From NCBI GenBank assembly GCA_964007475.1, contig OZ023273.1, forward strand, positions 84,517,712-84,581,711: a stretch of DNA of 64,000 bases, given 5' to 3'. A program made the translations under genes and the position numbers. Under the pieces are notes generated by a model. The model was given only the letters and a program-made list of their open reading frames with translations, was not told where the DNA came from and searched no databases. Each line of letters opens with the position of its first letter. The first letter of the stretch is position 1. This document shows, one piece after another, positions 54,861 to 64,000 of the stretch. This DNA comes from Hybos culiciformis (taxonomy: Eukaryota; Arthropoda; Insecta; Diptera; Hybotidae).

Positions 54861-55745
54861 AAACCAATAACGTTGAACGATAAAATTGTTCAGTTTTCAA
54901 ATTGATAAAATATAAATATTAAATATGAACATGAAATATTTTTGCTTTTGAGTTTAATTTCGAAACAAAAAACAAATCCATTTTATTGGAGGGTGAGCAG
55001 GATGAAGAACTAATATTTTCTGCATTTAGACGATAATTCCAATATCACCCAACGTACGATAGATATAGGAATATAAATATATTTATAATGGTTCTTCTTT
55101 TTCATGGTGATTAACTGATACAAAAAACTTAAAATGTTATTATTTTATAACTTTAGTAAATAAGTTCAAAAATTAGTCACATTTTCTTGTAGGAGACTAA
55201 AGTTTTGAATATTAGGAATAAAAATACTATTTAATAAATAGCTTTTGATTATTTAAAATTGAAATACATTTTTCTGAAACTAAATATAAAAATTAATTTT
55301 TGCAACCTTGAAAATTATGAATCTGATTTACCATTTCATAGTTCATTAAGTTTTATGTAATACAAAATCAATTCTTGATAATATTAAGAAGAATTTATAA
55401 GTATAACTGTTACTTTATGGATTCAATTTCAATATCTGTAAGCTTAACAAAAAATCCAAATTCTTCTTCAATTAAACAATAATTTTCTTTATTTAGGGTA
55501 TTGTTACTACAAATTTCCTAAAATAGTAAAATTGGATAGTTTTATAATATAATTTAATAGTTAAAAAAAGGATAATACTTTTAGTTTATCCAATGTAGTA
55601 ACGATTGTATAAAAAGGTTATTTTAATCCTTCTTGTGTGAAGTTTTGAATTGAACTCAACTTTTGTTCATTGTAAATTAAATTTAATAAATTTTCCAGTT
55701 TTTTAATTAAATGTTCTAGAACAATCTAAAACATATTTTTAGTAT
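54861..55745. other. AT-rich non-coding stretch
   Basis: No coding relic, inverted repeat or tandem repeat was supported here. It may include the degraded 3' LTR of the minus-strand BEL/Pao relic, but no second LTR was found for comparison. Confidence 0.4.
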
Positions 55746-55770
55746 TTTTTTTTTATATGTCAGGCCGTCA

Positions 55771-57190
55771 CTATGGATGTAGTGACATTCCCCTCCGTAT
55801 AGCGGTAGCATCGTCAATCGGTTTACTCATCATTTTGGTCCTGACATCAAGAACTGCTAACTTAACTGCTGGTTTTTCATAAAGTCCAGTTGATGTTTGC
55901 ACAGTCGCACTTCTGACTTGACCATCTTTGCTTATTTTAGTTTTCGCAATTCTTCCCTTAGCCCAAGTATTCCGAGGAGATTTTTCATCAACTATTATTA
56001 TTATGTCACCTTCTACAATTGGTTTGACTGGTTGAAACCACTTTGTTCTTCGTGTTAGAGTAGGCAAGTACTCTCGTCTCCAAAAGGCATTAGCATACTT
56101 TTGTGACGTCATCCAATTCTTCTTTAGGACTACATGGTCATCATTGAAATCTTCATTCCACTTGAACTACCAATCAAAAACTGATTAGGAGTTAAAGCTT
56201 CATCATTTTCGTCGTCAATTGGTACGTAAGTCAAAGATCGTGAATTTACAATGTTTTCAACTTTAGTGAGCATGTTTTTTAATAATTCATCTGATGGGTT
56301 TCGGCTTGGCATGATTTGGTATAGAGTTTTCTTTACTGATTTTACAAGCCGTTCCCAGCTCCCTCCCATATGAGGTGAAGCAGGTGGAATAAACATCCAT
56401 TTACAAGTGGAGTTCGAAAACTCTTCAGCTAACTTTGACTGGTTAATATTTTCTATTGATTGACGGATTTCGTGTTCTGCACCACGTAGGTTTGTACCGT
56501 TATCGCTGTATATTTCAATTGGTATTCCGCTCCTTGACATAAAATTTATTAGACATAAAATACATGAATCAGTTGACAGAGTATGTGCTACTTCGATGTG
56601 TATGGCACGTGCAGTTAAACAAGTTATTAATGCTCCCCATCGTTTCTCGGATCTTCTTCCTAATTTAACCGGTATAGGACCAAAGTAGTCAATACCAATG
56701 TAGGAAAATGGACGAGTAAATGAAGACAAGTCTAGACGCAGGAACATCAGCCATTTCTGGTGCTTCTGGAACTGCATTTTGATTTTTACATAATTGACAA
56801 TTTTTATACTCACTTTTTAAAGCTACTCTTAGTCTTGATATTGAATTAATTTGACGGAGCTCATTTACAACAGTTTCATGATTATGAATTATGATGATGA
56901 TATCTTTGGTGAAATGATTTAATTATTAGCTAAGTTATGTAATGTGTTCTTGGTAATATTATTGGACGTTTAGTATAAGATTCCACTCCAATTGCTGCAT
57001 CAATACGTCCCCGAATTCGAAGAACGCCATCATTATCTAAATATGCAGATTGCTTATATAAGGCACTTGATTTTTCTATAAATAATTTTTCATTTTCTGG
57101 AAGTAATTTATTTTTATATAAGATCCCTCTAAACAAAACGATTCGTTTTCGATTCGAAAACGATGAATGTATTTCATACAACACATCATT
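55771..57190 (-). pseudogene. BEL/Pao integrase region with C-terminal DUF5641-type domain
   Basis: On the minus strand, an N-terminal zinc motif (HETVVNELR...CQLC) precedes the DDE core: YIGIDYFGP, YSDNGTNLRGAEHEI and GGSWERLVKSVKK carry Asp, Asp and Glu in the expected order. Further on, TPNQFLIGSS and, in a shifted frame, WRREYLPTLTRRTKW and GDIIIIVDEKSPRNTWAKGR match the conserved region that closes BEL/Pao Pol. The stop is near 55771. At least two frameshifts (near 56790 and 56130) disrupt it. It inserts DNA copies of the element in intact relatives; here it is a relic. Confidence 0.85.
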
Positions 57191-57313
57191 TACGAATCTT
57201 TTATGCGAATTGTTTATGAATCACAAACGATTTACCAATCACATCATAATTAGAATCTTAAACGATGTATTGCTTATGTATTGGTAGTTCATTTCTAGAG
57301 CGTTTTAATGACT

Positions 57314-57463
57314 CGTTTATGAATCGTTTTTAATGAAACGTTTATGAATCGTTTTCAATGATACGTTTATGAATTGTTTTTAATGCATTGTTTATGAATC
57401 GTTTTTAATAAATCGTTTGTGAATCGCTTCTAATGAAACGTTTACGAATTGTTTTTAATTATT
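57314..57463. repeat. 25-bp minisatellite, about six copies, inside the BEL/Pao relic
   Basis: CGTTTATGAATCGTTTTTAA plus five bases is repeated with point changes at an exact 25-base period. It separates the integrase N-terminus from the MITE and RT region, so RNase H coding sequence is missing here. Confidence 0.85.
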
Positions 57464-57580
57464 ATAAATCTGCTTAATTATTATAAATGTGAAGTTGAAC
57501 CTTATTTAGATATTTAGATTTATTGTTGTTTTCAGTCTGTAACACCTTGGAATTTCCAATTTTTCTACTTGTGGTAATGC

Positions 57581-58055
57581 CTTGTTCACACTTCGCTAAT
57601 TTAACATGTTCGAAAGGAGTTAAACATCTTTGGAAAATCGACCGTTCAGACGATGTTTTTCGTATGTTAACATGTTTAGCTCTGTCAGATAAACAATTTC
57701 AAATAATACCGGAGATAAGCTCAAAGGAACAGACGCGCCCAAAAAAGTTAAAATATATGAAGTTGTGCCAAGGTTAAGAACTCGCGCGTCATTTATCTTG
57801 AGTATATCTCCACCTTTATAAAATTTTAAAGTCAAAAATGGCATACCAAGCAAAAATTAATGCATACTGAATATTACCTAACAAAATATTATTCAAAAAT
57901 TTCTCATTCATCCCTGAAAATTAACATGTTTTTGTAGAAACATGTTGAAGAACGTGTTTCTGTTTTAATTTTTTTACTATGAAAAAACACTATAAAAAAC
58001 ACCAACGGAACATGTTCGTCGTCCGAACATGTTAAATTAGCTAGGTGTGAACAAG
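57581..58055. mobile_element. TIR MITE inserted after the BEL/Pao RT
   Basis: CTTGTTCACACTTCGCTAAT at the left end faces, inverted, CTTGTTCACACCTAGCTAAT at the right. The match runs over about 32 bases through TTTAACATGTTCG. Coding sense of the RT ends precisely at its right border. Internal GAACATGTTCG words recur. The TSD is not resolved. Confidence 0.75.
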
Positions 58056-59345
58056 CTATAATACTTTTATCCAGGCTAACCACTTCTTGTATTGATCATC
58101 AAGAATTTGGTCGTCGCAATCTACTGACGATTTCCAAATACTTTGTAACAAGATTTTTAAGTATATAAGAAAATGGCTTATGATTCCAAGAGGATCGTAA
58201 ATTTTCATTAATAATTTTAAAACTTCTCGTTTGGTTGGTCGACGACTTCCTCTTAAGAATAAGTGAAAGTGTAAGTTTTTTCCTATTGGATAATTTTCTT
58301 CTCCCATGGCATGCACCACATTCTTTGAATTCGAAATCCAGTTTCGAATTTCGAAACCAACTCCATTGTGTACAAATTTTACGTCTCTTGCTAGTTGAAA
58401 CATTTCCTCGTCTGTATCGAGACTATCTAACCAGTCATCAACATAGTGATTTTTAGTAATAGCTTCAACAGCTCTTGGATATTTTTTAGTAAAATTTTCT
58501 GCGTTTTTATTTTTAATATAGTGAGCAGATCTAGGTGAACACGACGCTCCAAAAGTCATTACATCCATTTCGTAAATACTGAATTCCTTTTTAGGAGAGT
58601 CTCTCCACAAAAAACGTTGAGCGTGACGATCTTCTGTTCTTATTCTAATTTGATGAAACATTTCACGAATATCACCACAAATTGCAATTTTCCTTTCACG
58701 GAAACGATATAACACAGCTGGTAGCGAAGCCAGTTGATCAGGACCTTTCATCAGCATTGAATTCAGAGACACTCCATTAACCGCAGCATCCCAAACCATT
58801 CTTGTCTTACCTGGCTTATTCGAATTTGTTATTGTAAAAATTGGTAAATACCATATATGTGGATGTAAAATTTGTAATTCATTTTTAGACAATTTATGAA
58901 TATATTGTTTTTCTTCATATTCGCGCATTTTGTTTTGTAAAATTGATGCCAATTCTGGTTCCCATAACATTTTCTTTTCGAGGCAATCAAATCGACGTTG
59001 AGTCATACTAAAATTGTCCGGTAGAACAATGTGGTCGTACTTCCACAATAATCCAGTTTCATACCGATTACCAATTTTTTGAGTCGCAGCGTCCATTATT
59101 TTAATGGACCTTTCATTTTCTTTTGAGTCTAAACTTTTTATAGGAGTTTTAACTCCAAGACTAATAATTTTTTACCGTATCCTGAAAGCTTTTATCGCTA
59201 GACTCACATTCACAAGTATGGAAGCCATTAAATTTTTTTTCGATTTCTTCTACACCAGCTTTGTTAAAAGGCCCATAAAAGTTCCATCCAAGACGTGTTT
59301 TGACGGCTAATGGTTGGTTTTGATTTCCTTCTTTTATTTTCAAAC
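58056..59345 (-). pseudogene. BEL/Pao reverse transcriptase region
   Basis: A 346-codon minus-strand frame carries the Pao-type RT: YLPIFTITNSNKPGKTRMVW, GPDQLASLPAVLYRFRERKI, CGDIREMFHQIRI (first Asp block), FGASCSPRSAHY and NHYVDDWLDS with the YVDD catalytic box, then ISNSKNVV and LGIISHFL. The preceding frame, LAVKTRLGWNFYGPFNK, joins through a frameshift near 59160. The C-terminal end is cut by the MITE at 58055. The catalytic residues remain but flanking breaks make it non-functional. Confidence 0.88.
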
Positions 59346-59349
59346 TTGT

Positions 59350-60355
59350 TATTAATTTGTAATTATCAAGCCCAACTAAAATTCGTGGAGTTGCTTCTTC
59401 GTAAGAATTAACAGGAAGTCCTTTAGATATTTATATTTTTCAAAGAATATATCAGTTGCCAATGTTTGCCCTGGAAGATTTAAAGACTTAACAGTGTGTG
59501 CACCGGAAAGAGCTGTTGTTGCACTGGTTCCACAAAGTTAAAGAAACTCGATGAGAATTTTTTTCTACTCTGTGGGTATTTGCTGTCCATTTTAGGCACA
59601 ATGGTTCTAAAGATCCGTAAAGTTGCAATTCGTCTGCCAAATTTTGTTCCAGGACCGGCTTAGGAGCGATGCAGATGTGGCAAATGCATAGGGCGCCATA
59701 ATTTAGGGGCGACAAATTGATCGATATTTTCTCACGTTTTTTTTTAATTTTATTTAAATAATTAAAAAAAATATTAAAAATTATAAAATGTTGTAATATA
59801 TATTAATAATTTGGCTAATTTTAATACAAAATATACATAAGGCTAGTATCTATATAATAATAAATATTTTGCGTATCTTTAGCTGTTTACAAGTTTTTTC
59901 ATCCACATATTCATATATTCATACATTTTTCCCAGTATTTTTATTATCAAAAAGTTTAAGAAATAATATGGGGGCGGAAAAATCTATATATGTGCACATA
60001 GGGCGCCACAACTGTTGAGCCGGCCCTGTTTTGCTCTATCACTGTCAATGAAGATCCTTCGTCCAAAAAAGCAAATGTTTGAATTTTAAGATTTTCTCCA
60101 TATAAAATCACTGGTATTATGCGAAACAAAACTGAATGATTATTTTTGTTGTTGAGTTGTACAACTATATTGGCTGGATAAGGCTTCTTGCTTCTGGGTT
60201 TGGTCATTTTGTCGCTGATCTGTTTTATCGTTATGTAGTAATGAATTATGGCGATAGCTGCATCCATTTTTTTCACATTTGTTATTCGAATTACATTTAG
60301 TCCCTTCATGTGACTTTAAACAAGTGCGACATAAATTATTAATTTTTACTGCCAT
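59350..60355 (-). pseudogene. BEL/Pao Gag zinc-knuckle and protease region, split by a MITE
   Basis: The minus strand starts with NNLCRTCLKSHEGTKC and CEKNGCSYRHNSLLHND, the Cys/His cluster at the end of BEL Gag. In another frame it continues NIVVQLNNKNN and FAFLDEGSSLTVIEQ, the aspartic protease motif (Asp of 'LDEGSS'). The MITE at 59650-60028 then interrupts. LADELQLYGSLEPLCLKWTA follows, and near 59500 and 59430 frame changes lead into the NYKLITSL linker before the RT. The N-terminal part of Gag is not recognisable upstream. Confidence 0.8.
59650..60028. mobile_element. hAT-like MITE inside the BEL/Pao protease
   Basis: CAGGACCGGCTTAGGAGCGA and, inverted, CAGGGCCGGCTCAACAGTTG form the TIR. 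The flanks TTTTGTTC and TTTTGCTC (59642-59649 and 60029-60036) agree at 7 of 8 bases. CATAGGGCGCCA words occur inside each end. The host coding frame resumes on either side. Confidence 0.8.
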
Positions 60356-60427
60356 TTTTCATCATCCATTTTTCATCAAGGCTTGAATTTTGAAATTTTT
60401 TGCTATTTTTAACTAATGAACATAATT

Positions 60428-60802
60428 AGAGCCTCTGTCTCGAGATTTCTTGTTAGAAATTTCTCGCGAGAATGTCTTTTTTTTTTCTCGTCTCGTCGAG
60501 GAATGATGCTTCTTCTCGCCGAGACTAGCATAGAAAAAAATTTGGTTTTAACGAATTTTTGTAAAATATTTATAAAAATATCTCAAATCTAGTACGTAGT
60601 ACGGTTTGCTGGTGATAAAAAATAAAATCTAATTCTAATTTGCAGGATATTTTAATTTAATTTTGACAACGGTTTAAAAAAATTAAGTTTACTATATAAT
60701 ATATTTTGATAATTAAAATACATTTCTCGAGATTTGGTCGAGAAGTCTTGTTTCGACGAGAAATGGCACAGGCGAGAAACCCTCTGTTTCTCGCCTGTGC
60801 CA
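60428..60802. mobile_element. hAT-like MITE related to 18108-18688
   Basis: It begins AGAGCCTCTGTCTCGAGATT and shares TTTGGTTTTAACGAATTTTT and CGGTTTGCTGGTGAT with the 18.1-kb element. ACATAATT flanks both sides (60420-60427 and 60803-60810), a perfect 8-bp duplication. The right end is a local palindrome (GGCACAGGCGAGAAACC and its complement) not present in the other copy. Confidence 0.8.
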
Positions 60803-60929
60803 ACATAATTCATTACTGGACTGCGGATTTATATGCAATTGCATATTCGTACAGGAGTAACCTAGAAAGAGAAACACCTAAGTACGTTTGGTGTAAAAAC
60901 AAATTATTTCAAACGTATTTATATCTGCA

Positions 60930-62220
60930 TATTCGCATATGGGACAAAATCAAACCTTGTGGAAAAAAGCAAAAAAAAAAATTTAAAAAATAAAAAAACC
61001 CCAGAAGCACTGAACATAGTCTAATCTTGTGCAAAATTTAGTTGACTATCTTAATAATTTGATGGTTATCTAAAAAAAATTTTTTTTGGTTTTTTTTAAA
61101 TAAAAATTGAAAATTTTGTCATGAGCTAGAAGAAAAAATAGAAGAAAAATCTCGAAATTTTTATATTATTTAATGTTTTTTATTTTTTTGTTGCAATTAT
61201 TATATATATAAAAAAATTACATTATAAATTAGAGAAAAAAAATTTAGTCTGACTCGGAATCTGAATAAATCTCGAAATAAATTTGTTTTCTTATTTTTGC
61301 ATTCATTTTCATATTTTTTGTTTTTAAATTTCTCGTATCGCTCCGGATTTATGTTTTATTGTCGCCAAATATCTGGTATTATATTGCTTCCTCTGTGCTT
61401 TCGATTTTCGGTCTATAAAATGTAGAAAAATTTCCTATTAATTAAAATTTCTTATTCATGACATTTCACGTAATTTTTTTAATCAATAAAATTAACTAAT
61501 TATTTTGAAATAATTTGAAAAAGTTGACATACATGGTCATGATTTAAATAATAAGCGACCTCCCTTTGTGTTTTAATTTCGGATATTCTTTTTTTTTTGC
61601 ATAAATTATCAAATAAATATAATCTCACTCTTGACAATCAAAAACTTTACTTACCATTTTTGTTCTCAAAAACAAAAAAAATTTTTTTTTTTAACAAAAT
61701 TTACATGGATTTCATTTTTTATATAAATTAGTAACCGTTTTGTAAATTTATTTTTGTTTTTTTTTTTTTTTTAACTAAAAATGCATATTTTACAATATCA
61801 TGAGTTAGAAAAAACACCGACAACCAAAAACAGTAAAAAAACCGATACAATGAAGGGACAGCCACACACCAAAATTTGATCTTAAAAATAGCACAAATAA
61901 TTTTACACTGTCCAATAATTATTTTTGTACTTAAGCTAAAAAAATATCATTTATTGCACTTAAATAGTTCAAATTTTCTTTTGCCGACAACAAATTTCGT
62001 ATATCAGACATATCTAATGCAAGATTTTTTTCAAAGTTAAAAAAAAAGTGATTTCTTCCAAAAATTATTAATTATTATTAATATTTAGGTTTATAATAAA
62101 ATAAACTAAATATTGGTGGATATAAGAATTACTTTTGATACTTTTTTTATTACTTTTTTATTATTCAAATACCGCCGACACAATTTTCCCTTAGGTTTGA
62201 TTTTGTCCCATATACTGCAT
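60930..62220. repeat. Inverted repeat ATGGGACAAAATCAAACC, about 1.25 kb apart
   Basis: GCATATGGGACAAAATCAAA (about 60934) and its counterpart GGTTTGATTTTGTCCCATAT (62190s) face each other and are bordered by GCATATT words on both sides. They could be the ends of a non-autonomous element of about 1.3 kb; the interior is AT-rich without coding sense. Exact borders are not found. Confidence 0.5.
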
Positions 62221-62480
62221 ATTTTTGCATATTTGCATATTTTGCATATCAGCGTATATTTTATTATCGTCAATGAAACAGGAATATGTCCTATCACGAA
62301 GTTTTGCCACTTTTGAGGTAATGATGCATTATTATGTACTTTTTGATGACGCGTCGATCAGTCGTACTCAGAAAAATTAGAAAAAATCCATTACATGCTT
62401 TTTTAGCACAATTAAAAAATGTACTATCAATTTGACACACATTTTGTAAGGGAAAAAGTACTATGTACCTCCAATTACTT

Positions 62481-62593
62481 CTGAACAAAGATTCCGCTTG
62501 CGCGCCAAAATTACATTTGGTTTTTTAGGATATATTCTGAACAAAGTGTCCGCTTGCTCGCCAAAATTACATTTGGTTTTTTTAGGATATATT
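62481..62593. repeat. 56-bp tandem duplication
   Basis: CTGAACAAAGATTCCGCTTG and CTGAACAAAGTGTCCGCTTG start two adjacent copies at 62481 and 62537, alike except for a few bases. Confidence 0.85.
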
Positions 62594-62697
62594 CCTGTTT
62601 CATGGACGATATCATGTTTTCTATCTTGAATCGTGAAGTTAAGAAATTAAGTACTATTGTTCCATTAGTAGTAATAAATATTATAATAGAGTACGGC

Positions 62698-63184
62698 CAG
62701 CGGCGGACTGGCAGTCGGCCATACAAATGCCCGGTGGGCCCACAGTTTTTTTTAATATTATATATTCTTTACAAGCTTACGAAACTAGAATTCAAAGTGA
62801 TATTTTAATAATTCAATTATTCAAGAAAGAATTCTCTAAATTAAACTATTACTTGTTTAAATTATTGAGGCCGATTTCATAAAATTTATTTCTATAAATA
62901 AGTGTTTGTTTGCTTTTTAATTAGCAAAATCGAGTAGTATCTATCTGTCCTGAAAATTTGCGCTAACCGTATTTTAAAAGAAAAAAAAACAAAAAAGTGA
63001 ATTATTTTTAATTTTTATTTTTATATGTAAAGTAAAATTATTTGAATTGCTTTTTTTTTGGAATTTAAATATAGCTTATTATTTACTGTTTTTGGGCATT
63101 TTTTCATTTAAAAATTTTTCTCTTCTCGCTAGCCTAGTTCCTTTTGAAATGCCCGGGCCGAATATTTGTGCCAGTCCGCCGCTG
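62698..63184. mobile_element. hAT-like MITE with CAGCGGCGGACTGGC ends
   Basis: CAGCGGCGGACTGGCAGTCG and, inverted, CAGCGGCGGACTGGCACAAA are near-identical TIRs. AGTACGGC and ATTACGGC flank it (7 of 8 match). Subterminal GCCCGG/CCGGGC words also face each other. Non-coding. Confidence 0.85.
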
Positions 63185-63724
63185 ATTACGGCATAGTACT
63201 TCCTACCGAATTTTAAAACACACTATCAAAAATAATGCACGAAATCGACGATAAAAAAGGGATTCGATGAAAAAAATTTACTAAAATTTGCATTGATTTG
63301 TTTTTTAAATTTAGAAGTCTGGTTTTGAAATTTTGTTGTTGTTGATTGTAGTAGTCAATATTTCGTCGAAATGGTAACAATTTTTGATTGGTTCTAGCGA
63401 TATTTTTTATTAAATTTGTGAAAAGTTTTGTAAAAATGTTAAATGTAACTTAGAAAAATTTGTAGTTATTTTGTCGTGAAAGTAAACTATTTGGTAAGTT
63501 TTTTCAGTTACCAAAAAATTAATCATAAAATTTACAAAATTGTTTTTTAATGTTTTTGAATCGGTCTTATTTGTTTTAAGGGCGGGGTCTGGGTTTTCAC
63601 TTTCGAAAAATCGATTTTTTTTTTTTTGTTTTATCTTATTGTTTAACATTTCAAGAATATGTCCTCAAAATTTTAATCCGATCTAAGCAATATTCTTGAA
63701 GTTATTGTTTAATTAGTCTCGGGG

Positions 63725-64000
63725 CCTTTAACGCTCTAACTCTTCATTCATAAACTTTAAACGCGTTTTTCTCAAAACTACTTTTTCAAAGTCCGTGTTC
63801 ACTGCCATTTGAAAACTACTCGACCGATTCATTTCAAACTTTGTACACATTTTCTTCATATAAAATACCTCCCCCCTACGTTTAGTAAAAATTTTTTTTT
63901 TAACATTAAGGGTGTTTCCCACCCACAAAATGGCGGAAATTTTAGTCGAAAATAACGGTTCACACTTTAGATGGCCGCCAAAAATTTTTAAATTAAAAAA
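63725..64000. repeat. Dispersed repeat running off the right edge
   Basis: A run of moderately GC-rich words such as CGCGTTTTTCTCAAAACTAC, TACTCGACCGATTCATTTCA and GATGGCCGCC, unlike surrounding AT-rich DNA. Such blocks are usually parts of degraded transposons. No ends are visible and the window stops inside it. Confidence 0.35.

Noticed and set aside
57523..57777. Plus-strand 84-codon open frame
   Set aside because: It lies across the left end of a TIR MITE and has no conserved motif.
60811..62697. Host gene in the AT-rich stretch after the BEL/Pao relic
   Set aside because: Only short Phe/Lys-rich frames without splice-consistent extension or motif were seen.

Overview
The window looks like nuclear DNA of an insect. 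It is very AT-rich, carries spliced genes with GT-AG introns and poly-T acceptor tracts, and is crowded with degraded transposons: hAT-type, mariner-like, PIF/Harbinger-like and Mutator-like DNA elements, Jockey/CR1-like non-LTR retrotransposons, Ty3/gypsy and BEL/Pao. Species cannot be named from this. No tRNA, rRNA, CRISPR or bacterial-style operon was seen.

Host genes. (1) On the minus strand, 8820 down to 6326, are the first four coding exons of Utx (KDM6A-type H3K27 demethylase) up to its first TPR. The rest lies left of the window or in a very long intron. (2) On the plus strand is a tandem family of three paralogous genes at 11779-17597, 23784-34991 and 38830-42316. Each encodes a large protein with a helical N-terminal module, an acidic linker and about twelve C2H2/C2HC zinc fingers. 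The exon plan is the same in all three, except that copy 2 lacks exon 2 and has an intron 4 of about 8 kb filled with mobile DNA. A diagnostic upstream segment, near 9985, 21690 and 37425, recurs before each copy, so promoter or 5' UTR sequence was probably duplicated too.

Mobile and repeat DNA. 1-6300 is AT-rich DNA with a hAT relic (4580-6061) that took a non-LTR insertion. 9.0-11.2 kb and 18.1-23.6 kb, between the genes, hold palindrome-packed elements, a 218-bp tandem repeat joined to a hairpin MITE, and a PIF-like MITE. 35.8-38.4 kb, between copies 2 and 3, holds two hAT-like elements, one of which carries a second copy of the hairpin-plus-satellite composite. From 42.9 kb to the end almost everything is transposon: a gypsy relic (42.9-43.4), a non-LTR element split by a TIR insertion (43.5-46.8), a Tc1/IS630-like pseudogene (47-47.9), a hAT MITE (48.5-49.5), a large inverted duplication (49.8-54.9) and a minus-strand BEL/Pao relic cut by at least two TIR insertions (55.8-60.4), then more MITEs.

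The genes do not form one pathway. Utx is a conserved chromatin regulator. The zinc-finger trio is probably a lineage-specific family of DNA- or RNA-binding proteins expanding inside transposon-rich DNA. The most unusual structures are the TIR elements made almost wholly of a repeated palindrome (9079-9582 and 21912-22297) and the hairpin-satellite composite seen twice (18.9-20.3 kb and 36.2-36.85 kb).
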